This document shows positions 9,551 to 22,221 of a DNA stretch of 64,000 nucleotides, piece after piece. The stretch's first letter is position 1; every line of letters begins with the position of its first letter. Source of the stretch: Fomes fomentarius. Its lineage: Eukaryota; Basidiomycota; Agaricomycetes; Polyporales; Polyporaceae. The position numbers and the translations under genes were made by a program. The notes beneath the pieces were generated by a model. It was given only the letters and a program-made list of their open reading frames with translations. It was not told the origin of the DNA and searched no databases. The stretch spans positions 744,001 to 808,000 of the forward strand of contig JABYQN010000007.1 of assembly GCA_022606135.1 (NCBI GenBank), written 5' to 3'.

Positions 9551-11647
9551 TTACCACCCCGCTGAACGTATGAGCGCTTCAGCCTCCGCTGTGCGAGGTT
9601 TGATCGTGCAGCGGCTGTCTTCCATATGCCTGAAAAAGAACACAGAGACAGTGATGTCAATAGTAGCTCCAAACAATAAGGCCCGGGAGATATAACATAC
9701 GAGAGGAAACCGTCGGTCATGCTCACGGTGATCTTGATGGGTTTGCCATTCTCGTCCAACTGCGGCGCGATGTCGAAGACATGGAGAACGCACGCGATAT
9801 TGAGGAAGATCGAGATGTCCGCGAAGTACCGACCGGGACAGATCCTGCCGCGCAAGTCAACTTGTGGTGTTACGGCCGTTATCGAAGCCATCACCCACCT
9901 TCTACCAGCCCCAAAGATGATGTTGGCTGGATCAAGCACGTCGGGGTCGAGCTTTCCATCGCGTATAAAGCGTTCGGGGCGGAATACATCAGGTTCGTCC
10001 CACACAGTTGGGTCATGCATGCAAGCCCTGGTCATGAGCATCTGACGTCAGTGCGAAATCACGACAGAGTAAGAGCAGGTTCATATACCAAACGTTCGTC
10101 ACGAGCATAGTACCACCGGGGATGAAGTACCCACGGAACTCGTCGTCTTCGATGGTTTGGTGCGCAATGCCAAGTGGTGTGACATTGTGCCACCGGAAAC
10201 ATTCCCTCACAAGAGCGTTCACATACACCAAGGAGTCTCTATCTTCGATATCTGGAAGCCGGGAGGGTCCAACGATCGCGTCTAGCTCTGCCTGTGCTTT
10301 CTTCTGGACTTCGGGGTATAGAGACATGGCAACAAACATCGCCAGCAAGGTGGAGAATGTCTAATGGACAGAGATCTGTCATAGCCTGGCGCGAGACGAA
10401 AGGAACATTCAGAACTCACAGTATCCGAGCCGGCTGTGTGCATTGTCAAAATGGGTTATGGCACATTCTCTGCTGCGAAGGAGTACGTACCCTCAAAGGT
10501 GACACCCACCACGCTCTTGATCAGATCCTCCGCTTCCAACGGGAGCTCCCCACTTTCGCGCGACAACCTTGTCGAGAGCGCATCAACAATGGGCGTAGTG
10601 TACGGCATCAACTCGTCTGTCTGCAAGAGAAATCAGTCTCGATACTCTGTCCCGGTGGCCCATTGTGCACTCACGTAAGCCGTGCCCCGCTTCTCAAACG
10701 GCAGGTCTTTCAACAAGTAGGCCGCATCTCGCCATACCGCGAACTGTTTCTGGAATCCTGCGCCAGGAACCCAAGACGGTAGGTGCCGCAAGGCTGGGAT
10801 GAGATCGACGAGGAACCTTCCAGGAACGAACGCTTCGCCCGCGCCCTCCAGAGCCAGGTCGACCGTCTTGATGATCTCGTTCTCCTCGTCCTCCACGTCG
10901 ATTCCGTACCCGATCTTGAGGACGGTGGCGGAAAAAGAGCTGTTGCCCGAGGGCTGGTCAGTTAAGCGCGTGCGTGAATAGCGTTGCGGCAACTCACAAT
11001 CGGATATGTTGCTTGAAGTTCGCCGGGTTGTCCAGTAGCTTCCGGAGGAACGTCCGGGCGACGGCGCGCTGAGCCGGGCGGTATGTTGGGAGAGCGCCCG
11101 GATGGAAATACTGCCACAGGGCGCGCCTATAACTCCTCCAACGCTGACCGTAGGGGATCAATCCGAGTACCCAATCGTTCCCCGAGCTGAGATGGAGAAG
11201 GTCAGTACAAGATGTGGTAGGGATATATGCAGGAGGGCTTACAGCTGCGTGATGGGACTGTATGGCCTATCCGAAGTGTTCACTGTGTGCTTCTCGAGGA
11301 AGTCCGAGATAGCAGAGGGGGTCCCAAGTACCACGCTATCTTGGCCGAGAACCCGGAAGTACAGTACATCGCCTGTAATAGCGGTTGTCATTTAGTTTCC
11401 ACGGCATGCCGCTCAGAGGCTACTTACCGTACTGTGCGTGGAGCTCGGTGAAGCCATACCACGGTTTCTTCTTGGGGATATTGAAGAGGTTGCCGACGAT
11501 AGGCCGTCTCGGCGGACCTGGAGGTAGCGGGCGGCCACGGGTGCGTGCAACCCAAGATGCATAGGAGAACAGCTTGGCAAAGACGCCCACAATGAGTATT
11601 GTCAGGACGAAGCGAACGCCTTCTGTGAGAGTCTGTGTGTCCGCCAT
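9551..11647 (-). CDS. cytochrome P450 (copy 2, O-methylsterigmatocystin oxidoreductase-like)
   Basis: Heme monooxygenase at the ER membrane; substrate unknown. The start at 11647 gives anchor FVLTILIVGVFAKLF and hinge RPLPPGPPRRPIVGN. Following exons read ARTFLRKLLDNPANFKQHIR, then ATVLKIGYGIDVEDEENEI and VPGAGFQKQFAVWRD. A 14-nt microexon (10420-10433) supplies the I-helix AGSDT, followed by TFSTLLAMFVAMSLYPEVQK. Then come RECFRW (ExxR), FRPERF and the heme loop FGAGRRICPGRYFAD, with an intron between GRR and ICPG. The last exon reads EDSRCTIKPRTAEAEALIRS and stops at 9551. All key residues are present and no frame break was found. It is closest to copy 3, with which it shares long identical blocks. 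A clear TATA box lies upstream. Confidence 0.88.
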
Positions 11648-11691
11648 CGTAGCGAGTGGCTTTATTCCACGGACGAAGTCTGGGTGAGACG

Positions 11692-11699
11692 CTTATATA
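11692..11699 (-). promoter_or_regulatory. TATA box of P450 copy 2
   Basis: Minus-strand CTATATAAG, about 45 bases upstream of the ATG at 11647. The remainder of 11648-12293 shows no gene. Confidence 0.6.
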
Positions 11700-12293
11700 G
11701 TCCAGGGCGGACGAGACTATCCGCAGTGCCCACTAGTATGTACTCCATCGGAAACTCCCATTGGGCGAAGAACTCAAGTGGTGAGGCGCGAACGCGGGAG
11801 TAATGGCTACTAAATAGTGCTGCAAAGCACTTCTATCATAGAAGCTCAAGGCTGGGCCCGAAGAACCCCGGTAGCATCTGTCGGCGCTGTCGATTGTGCT
11901 AGGATTGCTGACACAGAAGTCCGTATAGCAAGGATATGGAGCTTACCCAACCATAATCGAATGCTGCCCCTCCACAGACCTGCTGTTACGAGACTATGAC
12001 GCTGTGGTCTGGTTTGAGCTGCATCAAGATGTAGTGTATGAACAGGTTCACATGATCAGGTAGGAACACGTACTGAGTGCATATCCCCTCAAGAAGCTCG
12101 ATGGCGCAGGCCCGCGCTGTCAAAAGGCTCCTCTTCTGATGTCGCGAATAGCCGCCCTAGACGCGCAGACTCTCAGCGCGCCTGTCAGTGTCAATCCCGT
12201 CCAGCATCGGCCTCGAGACACAGGCACTCAAACACGGATACAATGAGCCGCCATAATAACCAATCAGAAGCCCATGATAATCATTCCGTTCCC

Positions 12294-14279
12294 TCATTCA
12301 GGCCCTGTGTTCGTACTCGTGATCAACGCTTCTGCATCCACAGAACGAGGCTTGATCGTGCATCGCGAGTTCTCAAGATACCTGTGTGAGCATGCATGTC
12401 AGAACTCGCGCCATTCCTACGCCGATAGGTATAATCGAGAGGAGTGGGTGATACGCACGACAGGAAACCGTCTGTCACCTCCGGTCGGATGCGGATGGGC
12501 TTTCCCTGTTCGTCTAGCGGTGGCCCGATATCGAACACATGAAGGACGTTTGCGACATTCAGGAAGAGCGCCGTGTCTGCGAAGTAGCGACCTGGACAAA
12601 TCCTAGAAGATACCACCACAAGGTCAGTGACATCTCACTGTCCCAGTGAAGCGTTCGCAGGCGCACCTTCTCCCGGAACCGAACACAATGTTGAACGGAT
12701 CCATCACGTCATGATCCAGCTTGTCATCCCGTATGAATCTCTCTGGGCGGAACTCGTCAGGTTGTTCCCATGTGTGGGGATCGTGCATGCAAGCCCTATC
12801 ATGACAGAGAATATCAGTTCTCACGCGCAAGGCCGCTGCATCATCTCAGTCTCGAGCGACTGAGCGGCTGACGACATACCAGATGTTCGCTATCAGGGTA
12901 GTACCACCAGGTATGAAGAAGCCCTGCATTTCATCATCTTCGATAGTGCTGTGTGCCAACGTAGCAGCTCCTTCACGAGTGCGTTCACGTAAATGAGCGA
13001 CTGACGATCTTTGACTCCAGGCAGACGACCCCGGCCGACGACGGCATCCAACTCGGCCTGCGCCTTTCTCTGGACCTCGGGGAAGAGGGACATCGCAAGG
13101 AACACCGCCTCCAGCACTGAGAACGTCTTGTACTATCCATGAGTCCCCCATGACAACCTCGCCAACAGCCCATCCACCATCGATGCATGTGGCCAATGCA
13201 CCACGTTCTCAGTCTGCAGGAACATCGGTGACGATATGACATCAATAAAATGTGTATGTGTATGTACTCAGTAACCACTTACGAAGGCGGTGTTCCGTTG
13301 TACAAAAGGCGCGTTCTTCAGCCGTGCGCTCGCATCTCGCCATCTCGCGAAAGACTTCTGGAACCCCGCCCCAGGGACCCACGCGGGCACATACTGTAAG
13401 GGAGGGAAGAAGTCCACAAGGAACCTGCCCGGGACTCTAGCTTGGGCGGCGCCTTCGAGCGCGTCGTCGATCACGCGGATAATCTCGTTCTCTTCGTCTT
13501 CGACGTCGATCCCGTAGCCAATCTTGAGCATGGTCGCGAACAGCGAACTGTGATGATTCGCCGTGTTACCGCAAACGTCAGCGACTCCGGGGCGGAGTGA
13601 TCGACATGAGCGAGTGGTGGGTGGTACGTACAATCGAATGTGCTTCCTGAAATCCTCCGGGTTGTCCAGGAGCTTCTTAAGGAATTGCGAGTCATTGCTT
13701 CTTGTACAGGATAGTACTTGTTGATTGCGTCCGGGTGGAAGTACTGCCAGATCGCGCGTCGGTAGCTCCTCCAGCGTTGACCGTACGGGATCAACCCGAG
13801 GATCCAGTCATTACCAGTCCTGCCATTTGATCACTTCACAAAGGAGCGACACTGGATCAGAGAACATGAGACGTACAGATGGACGATGGGTGCCGTCGGT
13901 CGGTCAGAGGTGTTTGTTGTCCGCTTCTCCAGAAATTCCCTGATAGCATCGGCGCTTCCAAGAACCACAGTTCTCTGGCCTAGGGCCTCCAGATACACGA
14001 CGTCCCCTGGGTGCTATGAGTATACGTTGGAGAGCGTGAGGAAAAGTAGCTCTGCAGACACTCACCGTAATCTGTGCACAGATCTCTGAAGCCATACCAA
14101 GGTTTCGACCTCGGAGCGTTGAACAGGTTCCCAACAACCGGGAGTCGAGGAGGTCCCGGAGGCAGCGGTCGTCCACGGGAGCGCGCTTTCCATGTCAGAA
14201 ACGAACGCGCATAATACACAAGAATGAGGACGGCAACTGCTGCGAGAACGGGGGCCGCGATATCCATTGGCAATGGCAT
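12294..14279 (-). pseudogene. cytochrome P450 pseudogene (copy 3)
   Basis: Close paralogue of copy 2 with the same exon plan: anchor VLAAVAVLILVYYARSF, hinge RPLPPGPPRLPVVGN, LFATMLKIGYGIDVEDEENE, AMSLFPEVQRKAQAEL, FRPERF, heme cysteine loop RICPGRYFAD, last exon ENSRCTIKPRSVDAEAL. Three lesions disable it. First, a net one-base loss near 13,688 shifts the frame between EAMTR and QFLKKLLDNPEDF. Second, a deletion near 13,127-13,150 joins LARLSWGTHG directly to the tail of the intron before TFSVLEAVFLAM, removing the I-helix AGxDT microexon and its flanking introns. Third, about seven codons are lost near 12,960, so LRW runs into [10 protein letters not shown] out of frame. The start is placed at 14279 by similarity to copy 1; 14282 and 14267 are alternatives. 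No good TATA was seen upstream. Confidence 0.8.
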
Positions 14280-16439
14280 CATGTCCTCGCAGGCTACCTT
14301 GGCGAGAGAAGCGAAGTTTGACGTGGTCGGCGTTTCCGGAGTGTTATCTGTTCGTATCATAATATGCCCCTTGCTATCCAAGTATAGCTCTTCAATAGAA
14401 GGACCCGGGCCGCACAAATATGGCCACTCCGTCGCCTTGTGGGAGCGGGAGTGGGTGGCAAGCCCTAGCGTAAACCTTCCACGCTTCGCGTAGCTATAAT
14501 AGTCTGACGGCAGCGTGACACATGTGAGACGCGGTAAGTATAATCTACACTTTCTACTCAGATCAGGCGCCTGACGAGCTGCACACAGAAACAGTCAGTG
14601 GTATAGAGGTGGAGGATTGCCAGTGGGGTACTTGCCAGCTGATCGCCTGCATCGAACATTGGGCGACCCATCCGCCGAGTTTCTCAAGCCCTCTTCTCCA
14701 AGGCGCCTTGTGAAGCGTCCAAGCTCGCCGCCGGCTATTGGTCGATTTGAATCTACAATACTGCGACTGGTACGCCTTTGACGCCTATGAGCGGACGCGC
14801 ACCCTCGCGCACCACTCCGCTCCGCCACTTGGCACACTAAACCGCCTCGGAATCTTGATGGCTATCGTGCGAACATGATAACACCGAACATCGCATCCAA
14901 ACTCGAACGCTGCTTGAATCTCTCAGAGTCGACTAGGGGGACGGTCACGTGGTCAGTCCAAACTAGAGAAAGACACGAACAGGACCCTTGCATTGGAAGT
15001 TCAAGAGGCAGAGGCTCGCGAAGTTAGGGCAGCAACACAACAGCATCGCAGCTACGCCTTCGTTTCTACCTTCTTTTCTCATTGGATGCGTGTATCTAGA
15101 GGCGATGAAGTTCCTTCAGCGAAGGACAGCCTCTACAGGCATATCTGCCGCAACTCCGTCCATATACATGGCATAGAAGTAAGAGACAAGGGGAAATATC
15201 AAACTCACGTCTGCCATATACGAGCGCGATTGCGGGGGGATGCCTCTCAGGACACGGACTGTTCAGCGGAGCTCATAGTTCCATTCTAAGTGTCGTGCAG
15301 GGACCCTCCGATCTTCGTTGCATTTCTTGAGCTCTCAGGCTAGTGCCACTTGGAGGGGAAACTAAGTCGCGTCGTTTCTGTTCAGTATATAACCTACGTA
15401 CCTAGAATGGGAAGTTGCCAACAGATCGCAACTCTAGATCACGTTGATCGCGATTAGAAGTGTGAACTTAAACACTGTGTCCTCTATGCAAGTCGCATAA
15501 GACTGACAAGTCCCAAATGCCCTCGATCACACCCTAAGTTCGGAGAAGAGGACATTCTCTTGGATTGAGGTGAGTTTGTTGGACCATAACAAACGGGGAA
15601 GAAGGTTGCGACATACAAAGGTCCAGGTTGATTAAACTCGAAGAGGTCACGTTGCTGTGGTCCGTCGACGGATATGAGTGATAATCTTACGAGTTGTATC
15701 TGTCCGGTCGCTGGGAGTATCTTCCTCATTATACATAGACTGTCCCACTCGTGCATCGTTGTCACAGACAGAAGGACATGGAGCTGGCGATCTGGTAAGA
15801 TATATCGAGCACATACTAGTGGCCTGCGGATGGTGGGAAGAAAGCGGGCAGGCGAAGCGGTATTTCAGTACCCTGAATGACAGGATGAATCAGAAATGTA
15901 CCCACCACATGATGACGAACCTCGTTTTTCGGAGCTTCGTCTCCCTACACGTTACTGGATGCCCGCACGACAAAAATCGCGCGACGAGCCACAAGTTTAT
16001 CAATGCAGTAGACCCCGATTGCAGTATAACAACAGCCAGAAGCCAGATTAATGATTCCAGATGAGCATCCTGCAGATGAGAGATGTTGGCAGTCGAGGGG
16101 CATGCTTGGACATCGGGCCGGGAGCCGTGGGGACCCCCAGTTCGGCTGTGGCTGAAGTTGGCCTGAGCATGCACAGAGGCTCCATCGGTCAATGTGTGCT
16201 TTGTGCACGCGTCGATATATTTATGTTCTCCGACCTGGTCGCCTTCCGCGCTGCTCCTTTCCTGCTCTCCATTACGATCGTCGCCTGAAACACGACCCCT
16301 TCATTTCGTGGATTCTTCGACCTTCTTGAAACCTTCGTCGTCGCCCGATACGGAGACCCAATTACTACTAACCAACTCTCTGTGGTTTAACACTAAGACA
16401 CCTCGATAAATCTTCCCCCCCTAGCCTCCGGCGACCGCT
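14280..16439. other. 2.2 kb intergenic region
   Basis: Separates the P450 pseudogene from the divergent antiporter. Short unrelated ORFs only; none shows family resemblance. A TCACGTG palindromic E-box core lies at 14945-14951. The last 200 bases are CT-rich, as expected for the antiporter promoter and 5' UTR. Confidence 0.5.
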
Positions 16440-19400
16440 ATGTCGGAGTTATCAAGAGCAGTTATCGACGTCGTGCACGTCCTGTCGAAGAGACAGGCGA
16501 AAGAACAAGTGAGTAGCCGCTTCCCAGCGCCCCCCTGGTTACGCAACACAACGCCTCATTCCTGTTCACCTACCGATAGGGTGGTTTGCTCAGTGGCCAG
16601 GACCCCACTGAGGTCAACTTCGATGACCCACTGCGATTATGGATCATCCAAGTCGGTCAGTATCCGGTCAGCTTTTGCTTTCGATATCGCTCACATACTC
16701 GCAGGTGTCATCGTCCTCTCCACACAGCTCCTTGCACTTGGTCTGCGGAAGATGCGGCAGCCCAAGGTTATCGCAGAAGTCATTGGAGGAATCCTTTTAG
16801 GTGAGTCGTCTGCTCTTCTCCTCTCTTGCTCTCCTCATCTCTTGCCGCAAGGACCCACCGCTTTTGGTCGCATCCCGGGATTCACCCAGCATATCTTTCC
16901 CGAAGACTCCCGCCCATTCCTCTCCCTTGTGGCAAACATCGGCCTCTGCCTCTTCCTCTTCTTGGTTGGTTTGGAAATTGATGCCGCCGTCATCAGACGC
17001 AATGCTCGTCTATCCGTCACGGTCGCAACGGCCGGGATGGTCTTGCCCTTTGGTACGATCATCTTTCCCGTCTGCTTTCGTTTCATATCTCATTACTTCT
17101 CACAGGCCTCGGCGCAGCTCTTGCTGTACCGCTGTACGACACCTTCATTGACAAAAACGTCAAGTTCACAAACTTCATGCTCTTCACCGGCGTGGCTTAC
17201 TCGATCACTGCATTCCCCGTCCTCTGCCGTATCCTCACTGAGCTGAAGCTTCTTGACACCACTGTCGGAATCGTCGTGCTTTCCGCCGGCGTCGGTAACG
17301 ACATCATCGGCTGGACTCTGCTCGCCCTCAGTGTGGCCCTTGTGAACGCCGGATCCGGTCTTATGGCGCTGTGGGTTCTCCTAGTCTGTGTTGGGTGGAC
17401 TCTGTTCCTGCTCTTCGTTGTGAAACGTGTTCTTTTCTGGCTCGCGCGACGCACTGGCTCCATACGTGACGGCCCGACGATGTTCTTCATGACAATCACG
17501 ATGCTGCTCGTTTTCGGCTCAGCGTTGTTCACCGACATCATAGGAGTATATGCCTCTCCCCTCTGCGATTGAGTTCTAGTAGCTGACGTTGCGAGTAGGT
17601 GCATGCGATCTTTGGTGCGTTCCTTGCGGGAATCATCGTCCCGCGTGAAGGTGGCCTCGCCATTGCTCTCACGGAGAAGCTGGAAGATATGGTGTCAATT
17701 ATCTTCTTGCCCCTTGTGAGTGTAAAATTGAAAATTTTTTGTCGTAAGATCTTGCTCAAACGAGAGCTATCTAGTATTTTACCCTGTCCGGTCTCTCAAC
17801 AGATCTCGGACTCCTGAACGATGGTCAGCACATCTCGTCTGTAACTTGGCATATATCCTCATGCTAGACTTCTGCACCCAGGCATCACTTGGGGCTACAC
17901 CATCGCTATCTGTGCTCTGGCGTATTTCGGGAAAATGGGCGGATGCACGGTCGCCGCTAGGTTTGCAGGCTTCAGCTGGAGAGAGTCGAGTACCATCGGC
18001 TCGCTCATGAGTTGCAAAGGGTACGCCAGCCGGTTCCTGAAACAGCATATATCCTGATTTCATTTGCCACAGTCTGGTCGAACTGATCGTTTTGAATGTC
18101 GGCTTGTCAGCGCATATTCTCTCTCAGCGGGTATTCTCCATGTTTGTCTTGGAAGCGCTGCTTCTGACATTCATGACCACTCCCGCTGTGACGTACCTCT
18201 ACCCTCCCCATCTGCGCGTCCGCGCAAGTGCCACCGGCGCGAGCTTTGCCAACGTTCAAGCCGGCGACGAGGCTGGACGCCTGCAGCGCACTGGCAGCCA
18301 GGACAGCGACAGCGATAAACGGACCCGCTTCACTGTCGTGCTGGACAAGCTTGAGCACCTCCCTGGTATGATGGCGCTCACGCAGCTCATCCTCCCGCCA
18401 CCCCCGCCATACTCGGTTAAAGAAACAAACGAGAAGGCTGACAAGAGCTCAACGAACCCCTCGCCCTCCCCGGACCCTGCGGTATCCATCGACGCTATTA
18501 GACTCATCGAGCTATCGGATCGTACATCGGCTGTCATGAAGTCCTCCAACGTGGACCACCTCGTTGCGACGGACCCCATCCTAGACATCTTCGGCACTTT
18601 TGGTGCGCTTCACGGCGTTTCAGTAAGGAGCCAGCTCTCAATCGTGCCCTTCCATGATCTCGGCCCCAGCGTCTCGGAGCACGCGAGCCGCACCAATTCG
18701 AACCTCGTCTTGATACCCTGGCTTCCGCCCCACTCCACCCCAAGCACCAATCCTGCCCCCACGGCTGCTAACGATCAGATTACTGCCGCCGCTGCAGGGG
18801 CAGGGGCAGAGCATGTCCCTGCGACGACTCCTCGCGCAGCGATCACGACGAACCCGTTCGAGGTGCTCTTCCGCTCGACGTCCGCCGGGGCCGAGGACCG
18901 CGAAGTGTCACTCTCACACTCGCAGTTCGTCCGGAGCGTCTTCAGCTCGTCCAAGACGGACGTCGCGCTCTTCGTCGACCGGCACCAGCCGGGCGGGCTG
19001 CCCAAGTTCGCGCTCTCGCGCTCGCAGCAGGGCGGCGCGCGCACGCACCGTCTGTTTGTTCCGTTCTTTGGCGGGCCCGATGACCGGCTTGCGCTCGAGT
19101 TCGCGGTGCAGCTGTGTGCGAATCCGCGGATCTGCGCAACGGTCATCAAGGTCACGAAGAGCGACGCGGACATCCTCGTCAGGACGGGTTCGGGGGAGAA
19201 GGAGCATGATGAGGATCAGCGTTTGGGCGAGGCACATGCCCACCAGAACAACACGACGATCGCCTCGGTAAGTCCTATCTTGTGGGGTGATCCTCGGGGG
19301 GTGGGATGGCTATCTGGCAAGTACTGACGTCTGTCCCTCTTTCTTCCTTCCTGCTTCCTGCTCGTGTGACGCATGCACACCGACACACCGACACCGCAGG

Positions 19401-19834
19401 TCTTCCCGGACACAGTCTACGGCCACGCGACGACGCAGACCCGGCTGCAGTCCGAGACAGCAGACAACATCGTCTGGGCGCGGTACACCCGGCCCTCCCC
19501 CGACCCGTCCGACGCCGCGTCGCTCGCGTCCGCGCTCGAGCGCATGGAGTTCAGCGAAGTCTCGTCCCCCGCGCCCCTCCACTACCTGATCGAGCGCGCG
19601 CTGCACCTCTCCGAAGTCGCTGCCGGCGAGGAGAGCAGGCTGCTGGTCTTCGCGGGCCGCTCGAGGAGGCTCGCAGTGGAGAACCACCTTGTGGAGCTCA
19701 AGACGGTCTTGGAGGAGCATGGAGGGGTTGGAAGTGAGGTGAAGCGCACCGTGGGTGATGTCACGACTGCGCTGGTCGTTTCTGGGTGCCAGGCGAGTAT
19801 GATTGTCTTCCAGGCTGCTTTGGCCCAGGAGTGA
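16440..19834 (+). CDS. kha1: KHA1-type K+(Na+)/H+ antiporter (CPA2 family)
   Basis: Electroneutral monovalent cation/proton exchanger, probably of an internal membrane as for yeast Kha1. The start at 16440 gives a short soluble N-terminus, then after two introns DPTEVNFDDPLRLWIIQ. The exchanger domain has about 12 membrane segments: VIVLSTQLLALGLRKMRQPK, then LVANIGLCLFLFLVGLEIDA, ITAFPVLCRILTELKLL, VVLSAGVGNDIIGWTLLAL (transport-site Asp), HAIFGAFLAGIIVPR and FTLSGLSTDLGLLNDG. The second half (about 18,200-19,834) is a long soluble tail with low-complexity Ser/Pro/Ala linkers. It ends in a conserved regulatory-like domain, QASMIVFQAALAQE. Introns are short; the last lies at about 19,269-19,399. 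The reading is open throughout. It converges on NOP58. Confidence 0.9.
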
Positions 19835-20259
19835 TCTTGAGACGGTGGACTTGAATGTGGGCCCGCGGCCACACTGACTCCTCACAGATCTATACATGCA
19901 CGACGAATCACGGCATGATATATTGACATGACCTATCACGATACCCATACCCTATGGCATGCAGTTGTGCGTGTCATACTTATGTCCTTGTAGCATTAGA
20001 CAACGCAATACTTCTTACGCAGACTAACAAGATCTGACCCATAGCTATTACATAGCACATCCATCTTCAACTCACGTACATCTTGCTTTCATGTTTTGAA
20101 TGTAGTAATGACATCTTCATGCCAGCTCGAGCTTCGGGCGAATGCAGTTGCTGAGGAGGCAAGTGGGAGAGATAGATAGCACAAGACAGAGTACAGAGGA
20201 GACAGCAAGAACACAGGTAGACTAGATGAGGCGGAGGAAAGGAGGACGAAGACCACTCT
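19835..20259. other. convergent 3' region between antiporter and NOP58
   Basis: About 425 bases holding the 3' ends of two convergent genes. AT-richer than the coding flanks. No gene or clear terminator was seen. Confidence 0.5.
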
Positions 20260-22221
20260 TTACTCTTCTTTACTCCTCTTCTCCTTTTTCCCCTTCTTTT
20301 CCTTCTTCTCTTTCTTGTCCTTCTTGTCCTTTTTCGACTCGCCGCCCTGAAGCCGCACACGCGCACACGAGTATTAGAACACACCGCGGAGCCCTCACTC
20401 AAGCAAGAGCAGGCTCACCTCCGTTGCCTCTGCAGCCTCTTTCTCCTTGCGCTCCTTCTTCTTCTCCTTCTTAAGCGCCTTCTTCTCCTCCTTGCTCAGC
20501 TTTACCTTCTTCTTCGGCACGCTGTCGTCGCTCTCCTCGTCCACGTCCATCTCCACGTCCTCGCTCTTCCGCTTCTTCTTGTCCTTCTTCTTGTCCTCCT
20601 TCGAAGACACGTCCACGTCCATGAACGGCAGTGCTGCGCCCTCCTTGTCTTTGCCCTTGCCCTTGTCCTTCTTCGTCTTCGACTTGGCGGGGCCGTCGAC
20701 ATCCATGCCGTCCTCATCTTCGTCCTCTGAGTCCTCGTCACCGTCAATCGCGAGCTGCTCGAACACCTTCCGCATCGCGTCCGCGTTCTTCGATGGAGGC
20801 TCGCCCGTCTCGAAGAAGTTCAGCCGCTCCTCGACCTGCTGTCGAAGGGCCTCGCCGAACTTCGCTGTTGGGGTGTCTATACGAAGGCGGACACGGATAT
20901 GTTCTTGAGGAGTGATGACAATGGAACAAGTGACGGATGGCACGCACCGGTGTAGCAGTCTATCCGCGCTGCTATTGAGCACTTGTTCGCGAGGAATCGT
21001 GAGATGCGGCCCTTGTACTTGGGTCCTGCGCGGCCGATGAACGTTGAGTGGTAGATGAGACCATACTGCACGAGAGTGAGTACTCGGAGGATAGGCTATA
21101 TGCGCTATCCATATACGCACCTTAGGGGTGTTGCCCTTGGTCTTCAATGCACGGAACAGCGCCTTCTCCGCACCGAGAATCTGCACCGTACTCGCGGGAT
21201 ATTTGCTCAAGTTCGTCAAGCTACCCGCATGGCTGATGAGGCGTGCGCCGATACGGTCTCCCAGCAACGCAGTTAAACTCGGCGCAACGTCATTCATCTT
21301 CTCGTGGAGATACGCCTGTAATGACTTGCGGTACTCCGCAAGCGACACCACGCGGTCTGCGAACATCCCCACGTTGAGTATATCGAACTCGGAGAGTGAG
21401 ACACCCATAGACCCGCGCGCGGCGTCCAGGATGTTCTGCGCCCGTGTCTCGTCGTCGTCGAGGAGCGCGGCAAGTTCGGGGAGTTTCCCCTCGTCCAACG
21501 TCTCCTTCGCGCCGAGGAACTGCGCGACGCGTGCGTACTGGTAGTTGTCCGGAACGATCTTGACGAGTTCGGGGAAGTGGTACCCATACCACTCGCGTAT
21601 GCGCATCGAGAACAGGTTCACGTCCTTGTCGAGCTGGTCGAGGAGCGAGATAGCTTGGATGATCATGTTGTCGATCCGGTTCACATTGAACTTCAGTTTT
21701 GCGCGCGAGTACGCGTGTCCGAGACCGAGCTGCGCTTTAGTGAGGTCCTCCTCCTGTAGCCCCTTGAGTAATCTCGAGGCGTGCTGTCGGATACCACGCA
21801 GAATGTCGATTGCGACTTCCTTCGAGGCGCAATTGATGCCCATGCTCTCCTTGATTTCGGGTGCAAGGTGTTGGTTCACCGCAAGGACAACAGACGAACC
21901 CTTCTTCGTCTTGGCAAGGTTAAGTTCGAGTATGGAGCGCAGGTAGGGATTTATGGTGTCTGAACCAAGATGAATCCCTCACGCGTTCCGGAGGAGGAAG
22001 AGTACTTAGTACGCACTTTCGGAGATATCATTCATGTTCTCGAGCGCATGTGCAGCATTTTGGAAGGGCGCAAAGCTGGCCAAGGAGACCATCTTGGAGA
22101 ACTTAGAATAGTCGTCGATGGAGGCCTGGGTGGCCTTGTCCAGTGCGCCGACGACATCGTGAAGTTTAACCTCGAAGATGGCGTAGCCAGACGAGGTCTC
22201 AAACAAGGCGTGAGTCGCCAT
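20260..22221 (-). CDS. NOP58: NOP58, box C/D snoRNP core protein
   Basis: Nucleolar scaffold that, with Nop56, fibrillarin and Snu13, forms the box C/D snoRNP guiding 2'-O-methylation and processing of rRNA. The start at 22221 gives the NOP5NT domain ([19 protein letters not shown]). The second exon continues with [20 protein letters not shown]. The coiled-coil/NOSIC part has [20 protein letters not shown]. The Nop (snoRNA-binding) domain has [37 protein letters not shown] and, after an intron, [19 protein letters not shown]. The acidic then Lys-rich KKE/KKD tail typical of the family ends in a last short exon after the donor at about 20,413, with the stop at 20260. The frame is open for 67 codons upstream of this ATG, but the canonical start is clear. 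Confidence 0.95.
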
